Shown piece after piece: positions 27,439-37,121 of a stretch of DNA of 64,000 nt; within the stretch, counting starts at the first letter, position 1, and the number at the start of each line of letters is the position of its first letter. A program made the position numbers and the translations under genes. Origin of the DNA: Marinobacter sp. 2_MG-2023 (GTDB lineage: Bacteria > Pseudomonadota > Gammaproteobacteria > Pseudomonadales > Oleiphilaceae); the NCBI RefSeq assembly GCF_030546935.1, contig NZ_JAUOPH010000004.1:372001-436000 (forward strand), in the 5' to 3' direction. Below the pieces are notes generated by a model that worked only from the letters and a program-made list of their open reading frames with translations, ran no database searches and was not told the DNA's origin.

Positions 27439-28734
27439 ATGGGTATGACCCACATTGTCGACCGACGACTGAACGGCAAAAACAAGAGCGCGGTGAACAG
27501 GGAGCGGTTTTTACGCCGCTACCGCCATCACATAAAGAAGGCAGTTTCTGACGCAGTACATCGGCGCTCGATCACCGATATAGAACGGGGGGAGCGCGTC
27601 AGTATTCCCACCAGGGATATTGATGAGCCAGTCTTCCATCATGGCCAGGGTGGCCATCGCGAAATGGTGCATCCGGGTAACCGGGACTTCGTGGCGGGAG
27701 ACCGACTGCCAAAACCGGAAGGCGGCGATGGGCAGGGCCAGGGACAAGGTCAGGCCAGCCCTGACGGCGAAGGCATGGATGAGTTTGCCTTTCAGATCAC
27801 CCAGGACGAATTTCTGAACTTTCTGTTTGATGATCTCGAACTTCCGAACCTTGTCCGCAAAAAGCTCAAGGATACGGAAACCTTCAATTATGTGCGCTCC
27901 GGCTTCAGCACTCAGGGTGTGCCTGCAAAACTAGACGTCGTTCGATCACTACGCGGTGCCCACGCCCGTCGCCTGGGTCTTGGCGGCGCTCGCAAAAAGA
28001 AAATTCGTGAACTGGAAGCCCAGCTTGCCGACCTGAAATCTGCTCCCGCTGATCTGGATGCCGCGTTCAGCCATGAAGATCAGATAAAAGTGCTGGAAGA
28101 CGAAATTGCCCGCCTAAAGGCCAACGTAAAAAGGATTCCGTTCATTGATGAAATCGACCTGCGTTATCGCCAGCATCTGAAGCAGCCAAAACCGGCCACC
28201 AGCGCAGTCATGTTCTGCCTGATGGACGTGTCTGGCTCAATGACTCAGATGCACAAGGACACCGCAAAGCGGTTTTTCATCCTGCTGTACCTGTTCCTGA
28301 AAAAAAACTACAAAAAAATCGATGTGGTGTTCATTCGCCACCACACCAGCGCCAAAGAAGTGGATGAAGAAGAATTTTTCTATTCCCGGGAAACCGGTGG
28401 CACCATCGTTTCCAGCGCCCTGAAACTGATGCACAAGATCATCGAGTCCCGCTACTCCCCGGCAGAGTGGAACATCTATGCGGCACAAGCGTCTGATGGC
28501 GACAACTGGAACGACGACTCACCCGTGTGCGGCAAGTTGCTGACCGACAGCATCCTGCCCCTGGTGCAGTACTTCGCCTACGTGGAGATTACTCCCCAGG
28601 ACCACCAGATGCTGTGGCACGAATACGAGCGGGTGCAGGAGCGCTTCCCCGAGAGTTTTGCCCAGCAGCAAATTGCCGACCCCGGCGAGATCTACCCGGT
28701 CTTCCGCCGGCTTTTTGAGAGGAAAGCCGCATGA
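27439..28734 (+). CDS. yeaH: YeaH/DUF444 family VWA-domain protein
   Basis: This 431-residue protein of the UPF0229/DUF444 family has a basic N-terminal segment and a Gly/Gln-rich stretch around 90-110. The VWA-like domain carries the metal-site motif DVSGSM at about 258-263. It is always found with PrkA and SpoVR in proteobacteria, and the three are thought to act together in stress adaptation. The start has GGAG upstream, and a second ATG two codons later is possible. Its stop overlaps the spoVR start as ATGA, giving translational coupling. Confidence 0.93.
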   Translation: MGMTHIVDRRLNGKNKSAVNRERFLRRYRHHIKKAVSDAVHRRSITDIERGERVSIPTRDIDEPVFHHGQGGHREMVHPGNRDFVAGDRLPKPEGGDGQGQGQGQASPDGEGMDEFAFQITQDEFLNFLFDDLELPNLVRKKLKDTETFNYVRSGFSTQGVPAKLDVVRSLRGAHARRLGLGGARKKKIRELEAQLADLKSAPADLDAAFSHEDQIKVLEDEIARLKANVKRIPFIDEIDLRYRQHLKQPKPATSAVMFCLMDVSGSMTQMHKDTAKRFFILLYLFLKKNYKKIDVVFIRHHTSAKEVDEEEFFYSRETGGTIVSSALKLMHKIIESRYSPAEWNIYAAQASDGDNWNDDSPVCGKLLTDSILPLVQYFAYVEITPQDHQMLWHEYERVQERFPESFAQQQIADPGEIYPVFRRLFERKAA

Positions 28735-30290
28735 GTGATGCCCTCGATACTCCGAACGACTCTGGCAATGAGAGCCGGGCAAGTGGCAATCCGGTTTCCA
28801 CCGGCTCGGAATGGACGTTCGAACTGATTCGACAATACGATGAGGAAATTGCCAAGTGCGCTGCCGAGTTCGGCCTTGACACTTACCCCAACCAGGTTGA
28901 GGTGATCAGTGCCGAGCAGATGATGGACGCCTACAGCTCGGTAGGCATGCCAGTTGGCTACAATCACTGGTCGTTCGGCAAGCAGTTTCTCAGTACATCC
29001 AAAGGCTACCAGCGCGGGCAGATGGGGCTGGCGTATGAAATAGTGATCAACTCCAACCCCTGCATTGCCTACCTGATGGAAGAGAACACTCTGCCCATGC
29101 AGGCACTGGTGATTGCCCATGCCTGCTATGGCCATAACTCGTTCTTCAAGGGCAACTATCTTTTCCGCACCTGGACAGACGCCAGCGCCATTATTGATTA
29201 CCTGGTGTTTGCCCGGAATTATGTGTCTGAGTGCGAAGAGCGTTACGGCGTGGATGCGGTCGAGGAAATACTCGATTCCTGCCATGCTCTCATGAACCAC
29301 GGCGTCGACCGCTATAAACGACCCGCTCCGATCTCTGCCGCCGAGGAAGCCCAGCGCCAGGAAGAACGAGAGGACTATCTGCAACGCCGGGTGAACGACC
29401 TGTGGCGCACTATTCCGAAAATGGGGGAGGATGAAGATCCGATAAAGCGCCAAAAGCGCTACCCGGAAGAGCCCCAGGAGAACCTGCTGTACTTCATCGA
29501 GAAAAATGCGCCCCTGCTGGAGACCTGGCAGCGGGAGATCATCCGGATTGTGCGCAAGCTGGCCCAGTATTTCTACCCGCAGCGCCAGACTCAGGTGATG
29601 AACGAGGGCTGGGCTACGTTTTGGCACTACACTCTGCTGCATCGGATGTACGAGAAGGGCCTGGTGACCGATGGCTTTATGCTGGAGTTTCTGCAAAGCC
29701 ACACTGCGGTGGTGTATCAACCGCCATTCAACAGCCCATGGTATTCCGGCCTTAACCCCTACACTCTCGGGTTCTCTATCTTCACTGACCTGCGACGGAT
29801 TTGTGAAACGCCCACCAATGAGGATCGCGAGTGGTTTCCAGACATCGCCGGCTCAGACTGGCTTGAAACCCTGCATTTTGCCATGGCCAACTTCAAGGAT
29901 GAGAGCTTCATCCTGCAATTCCTTTCGCCCAAGGTGATGCGGGATTTAAAGCTGTTTGCCATTGAGGATGATGACTTGGAAGATAGCTACATGGTAACTG
30001 CTATCCACGACGAGCCCGGCTATCGGAAACTGCGGGAGAAGCTCGCCCGCCAGTACAATCTTAGTTATCGGGACCCTAACATTCAGGTGTGGAGCGTGGA
30101 TTTACGCGGCGATCGTTCGTTGACGCTCCGGCACGTGCCCGCAGACAGAGTGCCTTTGGGCACAGATACAGAAGAAGTACTGCGCCATGTTCACAGGCTA
30201 TGGGGCTTTGATGTGCACCTGGAAAGTGTGGAAGAAGGTATTGTGGTGGAGGATTACCACTGCCCACACGCGCCTCCGCTAGGGTCCTGA
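28731..30290 (+). CDS. spoVR: SpoVR family protein (YcgB)
   Basis: This 519-residue protein belongs to the SpoVR/YcgB family, named from a Bacillus gene affecting spore cortex. The function in non-sporulating bacteria is not established. Conserved stretches include [26 protein letters not shown], and [20 protein letters not shown]. The HxxxH and E..H residues look like a metal-binding set. It overlaps yeaH by four bases, so it belongs to the prkA operon. Its 3' end overlaps the convergent histidine kinase gene by 12 bases. Confidence 0.93.
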   Translation: MSDALDTPNDSGNESRASGNPVSTGSEWTFELIRQYDEEIAKCAAEFGLDTYPNQVEVISAEQMMDAYSSVGMPVGYNHWSFGKQFLSTSKGYQRGQMGLAYEIVINSNPCIAYLMEENTLPMQALVIAHACYGHNSFFKGNYLFRTWTDASAIIDYLVFARNYVSECEERYGVDAVEEILDSCHALMNHGVDRYKRPAPISAAEEAQRQEEREDYLQRRVNDLWRTIPKMGEDEDPIKRQKRYPEEPQENLLYFIEKNAPLLETWQREIIRIVRKLAQYFYPQRQTQVMNEGWATFWHYTLLHRMYEKGLVTDGFMLEFLQSHTAVVYQPPFNSPWYSGLNPYTLGFSIFTDLRRICETPTNEDREWFPDIAGSDWLETLHFAMANFKDESFILQFLSPKVMRDLKLFAIEDDDLEDSYMVTAIHDEPGYRKLREKLARQYNLSYRDPNIQVWSVDLRGDRSLTLRHVPADRVPLGTDTEEVLRHVHRLWGFDVHLESVEEGIVVEDYHCPHAPPLGS

Positions 30291-31640
30291 GTGCAAGTGT
30301 GTCAGAGGCAAAAGCACCTTTGCCTCCAGGCCACCTTCAGTGCCGTCTTCCAGCCGGAGCTCGCCGCCATGCAAAGCAGCAATATCTGTAACGATCGCCA
30401 GCCCCAGCCCGGACCCGGACCTTGCCTCGTCCAGCCTGCCCCCCCGGCTCAAAGCCTGCTGACGCTCTTCCGGTGACATACCAGGCCCATCGTCGGCGAC
30501 ACTCAGCACCAGCCAGTCCCCTTCAACAACGCCAGTCAGGCTGATGGCACCTTTAGCCCAGTTGATTGCATTTTCAAGTAGATTGCCAACAAGTTCCTGC
30601 AAGTCCTGGGCATCAATCCGCACCTTGAGTCCCTGTGGAAGACTACTCTCAAACATCAGGCCCCGCCTGCCTGCCAGGCGTCGGACGCCTTCAATAACGG
30701 GCTCAAGCACTGTGCCAATTTCCTGTTCAGTGCCCAATGCGGCGGGGCCGGCCGCAGAAGCACGGGCCAGGTGATGCCGTACTGCCTCGTCCAACCGCTT
30801 GAGCTCCGCCCGCATTGCCTTCTCCTGCTCTTGCGGTAACCGTTCTGCCAGGGTGCCCAGTACAGCGACCGGGGTTTTCAATGCATGAGCCAAATTACCC
30901 GCAGCGGTTCTGCCTCGCTCCATCAGGCGCTGGTCTCTCTCCAGCACGGTATTAATCGCCTCTGCCAGCCGCGCCAATTCCCGGGGCAGGTCGGTCTCAA
31001 TGGACGGCTGCCGACCCTGCTCTACCGCCTTCAGGCTTCGTTCAATCCGCCGCAGGGGCGCGAGCCCCCAACGGATCTGCAAACCAATCAGCACAATGAG
31101 AAGCCCGCCCAGTGTTACCAGCGACAGCCACAGCAAAGTCTGGAAACGGGCAATCTGCGCTTCTACCTCATCAAGGTTAGCGGCCACCTGCACGTGCAGA
31201 ATGTCGTCAAGGTTGGGAAGGCGTATGTCCCGTTCCAGCAATCGAAGCTGCTCGCCTCTGGGACCGGTAACGGTGCGGAAGGCTATGCCTGGTTCATGGG
31301 AAACGGCTAACCGCTGATCCCATAGCGACCGGGACGTAAGTACCCGCTCACTCTCATCACGAACTTGCCAATACCAGCCAGAAAACACCCGGTCAAAACG
31401 AGAGTCACCCAGCTGCCTGCTGGTCACCAGTGCATCTTGCCGGACATCGTAGCTGACCCCGGCAATCACAACATTGAGCAGACTTTCAAGGCGCTCATTA
31501 AAGGCCGTATTCACCGCTTCCCGGAAGTTCCATGACAGCAGCGCACCGGCGGCAGGTAATACCAGAACAACAAGCACCAGCGCTGAGACCAGCATGCGCG
31601 TAGCTATAGGAAGCCGGCGCAGCCGGCCTGTCAGGGTCAT
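30279..31640 (-). CDS. Sensor histidine kinase, PhoQ-like
   Basis: This inner-membrane kinase of 453 residues has a helix at about 18-36, a periplasmic region of about 130 residues, a second helix at about 168-188, a HAMP linker, and a HisKA domain. The phosphorylated histidine is His252 in NLAHALKTPVAVL, close to the PhoQ pattern. ATPase motifs are NLLENAINWA, DDGPGM and GSGLGL. The periplasmic sensor domain lacks an obvious long acidic patch like that of enteric PhoQ. It overlaps its response regulator by four bases. Together with an upstream PepSY gene it forms a three-gene operon. Confidence 0.9.
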   Translation of the reverse strand: MTLTGRLRRLPIATRMLVSALVLVVLVLPAAGALLSWNFREAVNTAFNERLESLLNVVIAGVSYDVRQDALVTSRQLGDSRFDRVFSGWYWQVRDESERVLTSRSLWDQRLAVSHEPGIAFRTVTGPRGEQLRLLERDIRLPNLDDILHVQVAANLDEVEAQIARFQTLLWLSLVTLGGLLIVLIGLQIRWGLAPLRRIERSLKAVEQGRQPSIETDLPRELARLAEAINTVLERDQRLMERGRTAAGNLAHALKTPVAVLGTLAERLPQEQEKAMRAELKRLDEAVRHHLARASAAGPAALGTEQEIGTVLEPVIEGVRRLAGRRGLMFESSLPQGLKVRIDAQDLQELVGNLLENAINWAKGAISLTGVVEGDWLVLSVADDGPGMSPEERQQALSRGGRLDEARSGSGLGLAIVTDIAALHGGELRLEDGTEGGLEAKVLLPLTHLHSGP

Positions 31641-32308
31641 GATGCCTCTTTATCCGCAACCATCCGGTAGCCCTGACCACGCAGGGTTTCGATACTTTGG
31701 CTACCGAGTTTCCGCCGCAAGCGGCTCACCTGAACATCAATCACATTGGAATCCGGCTCTGTATCACCGTCATAAACGTGCTCTGCTAACTCGGTGCGGC
31801 TAACCACCCGGGGCGCGGCATGAACAAGGTGGGAAAGCAGCCGGAATTCCTGGGCCGTCAGAGATACTGGCATGCCTGCCCGGCTTACCTGGGCACTGTG
31901 CGTATCCAGGGAAATATCCCCGACCCGAATAACCGGGTGGGCATGACCGTGAGCTCTGCGCACCAACGCTCTTAAACGAAACAGAATTTCAGCAGTTTCG
32001 AAAGGCTTGGTAACGTAATCGTCGGCACCAGCGGAAAAGCCCGCGGCTTTATCAGACCAGCGCTCTCTTGCGGTCAGAATCAGAACCGGTAATTCGATGC
32101 CCTGCTCACGCCACTGGGACAACCACTGAGCACCATTACCATCGGGCAGCCCAAGATCCAGAATAACCGCATCGTAGCACTCGGTACTGACCAGGAAATC
32201 TGCAGTGCGGCCATCGCCTGCGATTTCCACCAGAAGGCCCGCATCTTCAAGCGAAGCTGCAAGCCCCCTGGCCAGCGGCTGATCATCCTCTACCAGCAAG
32301 ATTTTCAT
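31637..32308 (-). CDS. OmpR-family response regulator, PhoP-like
   Basis: This 223-residue regulator has a receiver domain with acidic pocket EDD (7-9), the phosphorylated Asp51 in ILDLGLPDG and the conserved lysine in TKPFE. A winged-helix DNA-binding domain follows (LTAQEFRLLSHLV, then VIDVQVSRLRRKL). It is paired with the kinase by a four-base overlap and follows a PepSY gene by another four-base overlap. Its targets are unknown. The divergent PepSY gene at 32866 is an obvious candidate. Confidence 0.92.
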   Translation of the reverse strand: MKILLVEDDQPLARGLAASLEDAGLLVEIAGDGRTADFLVSTECYDAVILDLGLPDGNGAQWLSQWREQGIELPVLILTARERWSDKAAGFSAGADDYVTKPFETAEILFRLRALVRRAHGHAHPVIRVGDISLDTHSAQVSRAGMPVSLTAQEFRLLSHLVHAAPRVVSRTELAEHVYDGDTEPDSNVIDVQVSRLRRKLGSQSIETLRGQGYRMVADKEAS

Positions 32309-32673
32309 TGGCGCTTCATTCCGTTGATGTTGGTGCCCTCAATGCCGATAAGCTCCCCGGTTACCGCATCCACTTCGAACTCGACCACTTGGCCTTCAGG
32401 GCCCAGAAGTTCGATTTCATATAGCTTTTTACCATCCTCCTGCTCAAACTCCACATCAATTACCTGCCCGTTCCAGTCGCGCAACAGGGTATCCAGAATT
32501 TCACCAAGAGATTTTATTTTGCCCGCCTGCACGTCTTCATGCAGCTTGCGCCAATCCTCATCGGCAGAGACCGGCGCTGGTCCGGCCAGGAACAATAAAA
32601 CGGCAAACGCCGCAGCAATGAGCGCCGTGGTGGGGATGATCAGTTTCAGCATGTAGAAGGGCAAATGTTTCAT
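32305..32673 (-). CDS. PepSY-domain protein, membrane-anchored
   Basis: This 122-residue protein has an N-terminal hydrophobic helix or signal peptide (about 8-32), probably cleaved or anchoring near PVSADED. A PepSY-type domain occupies the rest, with the pattern YEIELLGPEGQVVEFEVDA, then TGELI. PepSY proteins are small extracytoplasmic modules thought to inhibit peptidases or bind metals and cofactors. As first gene of the operon with the two-component system it may be a signal accessory or a regulated output. That is inference. Confidence 0.8.
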   Translation of the reverse strand: MKHLPFYMLKLIIPTTALIAAAFAVLLFLAGPAPVSADEDWRKLHEDVQAGKIKSLGEILDTLLRDWNGQVIDVEFEQEDGKKLYEIELLGPEGQVVEFEVDAVTGELIGIEGTNINGMKRQ

Positions 32674-32865
32674 GATTTCATTTTGTCAGAGTCAACATGA
32701 ATGAACCATGAACAAAATACTCACTCTCCTGCAAGCAGCCTTTACCTAAGATACCCCCAACGTTCAGGAAGACCTCCCTCAGGAGGCGCTACCAGAACAC
32801 ATTCAGATAAACACTGTATGCACTATTAACAGATACATTGTGACCAACGAGTCAGGAGAAACAGC

Positions 32866-33342
32866 ATGAAGACACTGATCGCAACCGCACTCGCCGCCAG
32901 CCTTGTTGCAGCACCCCAGGCTTTCGCATCCGGAACCATTGATGATGCCAAGCGAGCTGTCCAGATCGGCTCAGACTATGGCATTTCGCACTTCCACAGC
33001 ATTGAACTGGAAGATGACCGCGACGACGATGGCAGCATGGAAATCGAAGGCTGGGTTGATAACGAATGGTTCGTAGAGATTGATGTAAACAATGACGGCT
33101 CGATCAAAAAAGAAGAGCGCCGCAAGCGCGCGGATGGTCCCTGGGGCTTATCCGCTGCCGAAGTTGCAGACTACATTGATGCCAGCGTAAAACAGGGCAT
33201 GAGCCGGATTGAGGAAATCCAAATCAATTCCCGAGGCGAAATTGAAGTGGAAGGTGATAACGCCGACGGGCAGGAGCTGGAAATTGATTACCGCAGCGGG
33301 AACATGGAACCTACCCGAGTGGGTAGAGACGACCGCTCTTAA
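32866..33342 (+). CDS. Secreted PepSY-like acidic protein
   Basis: This 158-residue protein has a signal peptide ending QAFA (about residue 22). The mature part is very acidic, with ELEDDRDDDGSME and EVEGDNADGQELEIDY, and carries two PepSY-like repeats (WFVEIDVNNDGSIKKEE and EIQINSRGEIEVEG). It is divergent from the PepSY-response regulator-kinase operon, with 192 bases between. The acidic clusters could bind divalent cations, which would suit a PhoPQ-like system, but no activity is shown. The start has an AGGAGA site. Confidence 0.75.
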   Translation: MKTLIATALAASLVAAPQAFASGTIDDAKRAVQIGSDYGISHFHSIELEDDRDDDGSMEIEGWVDNEWFVEIDVNNDGSIKKEERRKRADGPWGLSAAEVADYIDASVKQGMSRIEEIQINSRGEIEVEGDNADGQELEIDYRSGNMEPTRVGRDDRS

Positions 33343-33355
33343 GCACGAACGGCTA

Positions 33356-33373
33356 CCGGCAAAGGACTGCCGG
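33356..33373. terminator. Small hairpin between the convergent PepSY-like and lrgB genes
   Basis: CCGGCA and TGCCGG pair across a six-base loop within the 57 bases between two convergent stops. There is no T-run, so it is only a candidate terminator. Confidence 0.3.
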
Positions 33374-33399
33374 AGTGCCCGGCTACATGGCCAGCTGGT

Positions 33400-34131
33400 T
33401 TAGAACAAACCCTGAATCCAGTCCACCATCCAGGGCACCAAAATCGCCGTGGCGAAAGCAGATAGCGCCATTGCCAACCCTGAAAACGCCCCCATTCGAC
33501 TACTCACCTGGAACGCCCTTGCAGTCCCGATACCATGGGCCGCAACGCCCATGGCAATGCCTTTTGCCGTATCATCTTTTACGCCAATCCACTCGAACAG
33601 CTTGGTGCCTAATACGGCCCCGATAATGCCGGTAATCACCACCAAGACCGCTGTCAGTGAAGGCAATCCCCCGATGTTCTCGGATATACCCATCGCCACA
33701 GGGGCGGTAGCGGATTTGGGCGCAAGAGACATCTGGACTTCCAGCGATCCGCCCAGAAGCCGTGCCAGCAAAACAGAGCTACCCGCCGCTATTCCAACGC
33801 CGCAGATCAGCGATATGAGTACCGGCAACCACAGTTGGCGCAACCTCGAAAACTGCTGATAAAGCGGCACAGCCAAAGCTACTGTGGCGGGCCCCAACAG
33901 AAAGTGCACAAACTGTCCGCCGGCAAAATAATCGTTGTAGGAGATGCCCGAAACAAGCAACAAAGTAATCAGCATGGCCACCGACGTAACCACCGGATTC
34001 GCCAGCGGACTACCATTGGTTTTCAGATAAAACCGGTATGCCAGCCCATAGGCCACAAGAGTGACCGTCAGCCCCAACAAAGGAGTCGCGGAAAGATAAA
34101 CCCAGATATCCGACAGCCCGGGATTATTCAT
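33400..34131 (-). CDS. lrgB: LrgB family membrane protein
   Basis: This polytopic inner-membrane protein of 243 residues matches the LrgB/CidB family (PF04172). The conserved segments SLAPKSATAPVAMGISENIG and KGIAMGVAAHGIGTARAF are readable. The family was first tied to murein hydrolase and holin-like control. Later work shows related LrgAB pairs moving pyruvate in bacteria and a plant fusion (PLGG1) moving glycolate and glycerate in chloroplasts. It overlaps lrgA by eight bases. The downstream end is convergent with the PepSY-like gene. Confidence 0.93.
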   Translation of the reverse strand: MNNPGLSDIWVYLSATPLLGLTVTLVAYGLAYRFYLKTNGSPLANPVVTSVAMLITLLLVSGISYNDYFAGGQFVHFLLGPATVALAVPLYQQFSRLRQLWLPVLISLICGVGIAAGSSVLLARLLGGSLEVQMSLAPKSATAPVAMGISENIGGLPSLTAVLVVITGIIGAVLGTKLFEWIGVKDDTAKGIAMGVAAHGIGTARAFQVSSRMGAFSGLAMALSAFATAILVPWMVDWIQGLF

Positions 34132-34504
34132 CGTTCTGCCCTTGCATCTGCCCCGTTTTTGTAAACCAGCGACTGGTCTGTTGCATGATCAACGCCGTGG
34201 CTACCATGGTGATAACCGTGCTAAGAAGCAAAGCGAGCGTAATTGGCAACCATTCATCTGCAATCCGGCCAAAGTGCGTGATCATGCCTACGCCTGCAGG
34301 AACAAACAGCAATGAAAGATGACTGAGTAGTCCGGTAGAAGCCTGCTCAACGGACTCGGGCGCCCGCCCACGGATCATCATGGTGACGAACAGCATGACC
34401 ATACCGAGAACAGGCCCCGGAATCGACACGCCGAGCAGACGCACGATTATTTCTCCTGCCAGCTGATAGACCAGCAGTAATGTAATACCATTGAGGAACT
34501 GCAC
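34124..34504 (-). CDS. lrgA: LrgA/CidA family membrane protein
   Basis: This 126-residue protein has four predicted membrane helices and belongs to the LrgA/CidA family (PF03788). The typical segment VSIPGPVLGMVMLF is at about residues 26-39, and HLSLLFVPAGVG at about 69-80. It acts with LrgB, whose start it overlaps by eight bases. It lies 15 bases downstream of the BASS-family transporter gene, so the three are probably one operon. Confidence 0.9.
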   Translation of the reverse strand: MQFLNGITLLLVYQLAGEIIVRLLGVSIPGPVLGMVMLFVTMMIRGRAPESVEQASTGLLSHLSLLFVPAGVGMITHFGRIADEWLPITLALLLSTVITMVATALIMQQTSRWFTKTGQMQGQNDE

Positions 34505-34519
34505 GACCTTGCCCTCCGA

Positions 34520-35404
34520 TTACCTAACAACACCCGAACTGACTTTAGGAATAATACTCCGGCCATATACAGCGAGCAGAAACCCGATCGGAAACATCAA
34601 CACTCCATATACTGCAGCCGGTATGGACATCGCGCTGGATTCCAGCAGCGTGAGTGTGACCATCAGGGCAATGGTTCCGTTTTTGACGCCCAGTTCGACG
34701 GCCACCGCCAGGGATTCTCTCTGGGTCAACCCGGTGACACGGCCGGCGAGCAGGCCGATAAAAATACCCACCACATTCAACAGAATCGTTGCTGGCCCTG
34801 CCTGCTTAAGCAGCTCCCAGATCTGGTCTCGCACTCCGTAAACGAGCACCACAATCAACAAGGCGAGCACAACACCGCCGAACACGCTTACAATGCTCTC
34901 CGCTTTACGCGCAACATCAGGCTTACGGGCCCGCACCAGCATGCCAATGGCTACAGGAAAGAGCACGATGCCAACCAGCATGCCGATGGTTTTCCATACC
35001 GGCAGTACAATATTTTCTTCCGTGCCCATGTAGAACTGGAGCGCCACATTGGCAAACAACGGCAGTGTGAGGATGGTGATCAAACTGGCACTGACCGTCA
35101 GCACAATGGATAGTGCAATATTACCCCGCGCGAGCAGAACGAAAAGGTTTGAGGTTGTTCCACCGGGACACGCCGCTATTATCACCAGGCCAACCGCAAT
35201 AGCCGGAGGTACTGCCAGCGCAGATGCCAAAGCAAAAGCCACGAGAGGCATCAACAGAATCTGGGCGACAGTGCCTACTATTATACCTTTTGGATAAACC
35301 GCGACCTGCCGGAAATCCTGAAAGGTCAGTGTCATGCCTATACCAATCATGATGATGAACAGCGCGATTGGCAGTCCTGCCGAGATAAGTGGGCTTGATT
35401 CCAC
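34520..35404 (-). CDS. Bile acid:sodium symporter (BASS) family transporter
   Basis: This 294-residue membrane protein of the SBF/BASS family has about nine or ten hydrophobic helices. The conserved stretches IAACPGGTTSNLFVLLARGN and AVAVELGVKNGTIALMVTL are the sodium and substrate crossover regions. Bacterial members carry organic acids such as pyruvate or pantoate, or steroids. The GTG start at 35404 was chosen because a TCCGGAGG site lies just upstream. A longer TTG start at 35458 has none. It is first of an operon with lrgA and lrgB. The 228 bases between its start and the divergent wax synthase hold the two promoters, in which no clear motif was found. Confidence 0.88.
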   Translation of the reverse strand: MESSPLISAGLPIALFIIMIGIGMTLTFQDFRQVAVYPKGIIVGTVAQILLMPLVAFALASALAVPPAIAVGLVIIAACPGGTTSNLFVLLARGNIALSIVLTVSASLITILTLPLFANVALQFYMGTEENIVLPVWKTIGMLVGIVLFPVAIGMLVRARKPDVARKAESIVSVFGGVVLALLIVVLVYGVRDQIWELLKQAGPATILLNVVGIFIGLLAGRVTGLTQRESLAVAVELGVKNGTIALMVTLTLLESSAMSIPAAVYGVLMFPIGFLLAVYGRSIIPKVSSGVVR

Positions 35405-35631
35405 AGTGCCTCCGGATGTCGTTGTTTTTATTAATTCATTGTTTAGAAAGTAACACAACTCATCAGATTTCGGGAGCTTGCCAATAGCAGCTCACGAAAC
35501 CGCCGGTATCTGCAGTGCTGACACTTTTTTTCACCTCGGAGATCGTCTCCAAAGACACTAACCCGTATACTCATAATCAACAATTATAAAGACCCACTTT
35601 CACGCCCGAACAGGGCAGAGGTGCACAAGGA

Positions 35632-37068
35632 ATGAAACGTCTGGGAACTCTTGATGCTTCATGGCTGGCTGTAGAATCAGAAGACACGCCAATGCATGTG
35701 GGTAACATGCAGATTTTTTCATTGCCGGAAGGCGCGACCGATACTTTCCTGCGTGACATGGTCACCAGCATGAAAGAAACGGGGGATATCGCCCCGCCGT
35801 GGAGCTACAAACTCGCATGGTCCGGTTTTCTGGGCCGGCTGCTGGCACCATCCTGGAAAGTCGATAAAGATATCGATCTGGATTACCACGTGCGTCACTC
35901 CGCACTTCCGAAGCCCGGTGGTGAACGGGAGCTCGGCATCCTGGTCTCGCGCCTGCATTCCAACCCGCTGGATTTTGCTCGCCCGCTCTGGGAATGCCAC
36001 GTTATTGAGGGGCTGGAGAACAACCGCTTCGCCCTATATACCAAGATGCACCACTCGATGATTGATGGCATCAGTGGCGTGCGCCTGTTGCAACGGGTCC
36101 TTAGTACCAACCCGAAAGAGCGGGATATGTTGCCGCCCTGGTCGGTGAAGCCAGAGCGCCGACGGGGCAATAAGAGCGATTCAGAAGCAAGCATTCCTGC
36201 GGCATTTTCTCAGGCCCTGGACGCTCTAAAGCTGCAGGCCGATATGGCGCCGACACTCTGGCGGGCGGGCACCAGACTCGTGCACTCAGCGCGACACCCC
36301 GAAGACGGTCTGACTCCACCATTCAAAGGACCGGTTTCAAAGATTAATCACCGCGTAACCGGGCAGCGTCGATTTGCCACGCAGCATTACCAGCTTGATC
36401 GCATCAAAAAACTCGCCCACTCATCTGGCTCTTCACTGAATGATATTGTGCTTTACCTTTGTGGTACGGCACTGCGGCGTTTCCTGCTCGAGCAGGATGA
36501 CCTTCCGGATACCCCGCTGACCGCTGGCATCCCGGTAAATATCCGACCGGCGGATGACCAGGGCACGGGCACCCAGATCAGCTTCATGATTGCTTCGCTT
36601 GCCACCAACGAGGCGGATCCACTTACACGTTTACAGAACATCAAATCATCCAGTCGCCGGGCCAAAGAACACTTGCAGAAACTCCCGAAAAGCGCACTGA
36701 ATCAGTACACCATGCTGCTGATGTCGCCGTATATCCTGCAATTAATGTCAGGCCTCGGCGGGCGCATGCGCCCTGTTTTCAACGTGACCATCTCAAATGT
36801 TCCTGGCCCACAGGAAAGTCTGTACTACGAAGGCGCAAAACTCGAAGCCATGTACCCGGTTTCGCTGATTGCCCATGGCGGCGCTTTGAACATTACCTGC
36901 CTGAGCTATGCCGGGTCACTGAATTTCGGATTTACCGGCTGCCGTGACACCTTGCCAAGTATGCAAAAGCTGGCAGTGTTTACCGGAGAAGCGCTGGACG
37001 ATCTGGAAAAGCTGATTCTTCCGCCCAAGCCCAAAAGAGCGCGGGTGAATAAAGACGGGAAGGCCTGA
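35632..37068 (+). CDS. Wax ester synthase / acyl-CoA:diacylglycerol acyltransferase
   Basis: This bifunctional WS/DGAT joins acyl-CoA to fatty alcohols or diacylglycerol, making storage wax esters or triacylglycerol. It has 478 residues with the catalytic HHxxxDG motif as HHSMIDG at 140-146, and the later family motifs PLW (118-120) and NVTISNVPGP. By recall it is close along its length to the Marinobacter WS2-type enzyme, which is the main basis for naming the genus. It is monocistronic and ends at a strong hairpin. Confidence 0.95.
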   Translation: MKRLGTLDASWLAVESEDTPMHVGNMQIFSLPEGATDTFLRDMVTSMKETGDIAPPWSYKLAWSGFLGRLLAPSWKVDKDIDLDYHVRHSALPKPGGERELGILVSRLHSNPLDFARPLWECHVIEGLENNRFALYTKMHHSMIDGISGVRLLQRVLSTNPKERDMLPPWSVKPERRRGNKSDSEASIPAAFSQALDALKLQADMAPTLWRAGTRLVHSARHPEDGLTPPFKGPVSKINHRVTGQRRFATQHYQLDRIKKLAHSSGSSLNDIVLYLCGTALRRFLLEQDDLPDTPLTAGIPVNIRPADDQGTGTQISFMIASLATNEADPLTRLQNIKSSSRRAKEHLQKLPKSALNQYTMLLMSPYILQLMSGLGGRMRPVFNVTISNVPGPQESLYYEGAKLEAMYPVSLIAHGGALNITCLSYAGSLNFGFTGCRDTLPSMQKLAVFTGEALDDLEKLILPPKPKRARVNKDGKA

Positions 37069-37072
37069 ACCT

Positions 37073-37103
37073 GCCTGGCGCCCCGGTTTCAGGGGCGCCA
37101 GGC
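37073..37103. terminator. Strong hairpin between the wax synthase and the Rrf2 gene
   Basis: GCCTGGCGCCCC and GGGGCGCCAGGC form a perfect 12-bp stem with a seven-base loop, four bases after the wax synthase stop and facing the convergent Rrf2 gene. A bidirectional terminator is likely, though no T-run is present on either side. Confidence 0.65.
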
Positions 37104-37121
37104 TCACCGCACAATCGAAGA

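Noticed and set aside
25887..27485. Open frame of 532 codons on the minus strand opposite prkA
   Set aside because: It is a shadow of the well-conserved prkA coding sequence with no family resemblance of its own.
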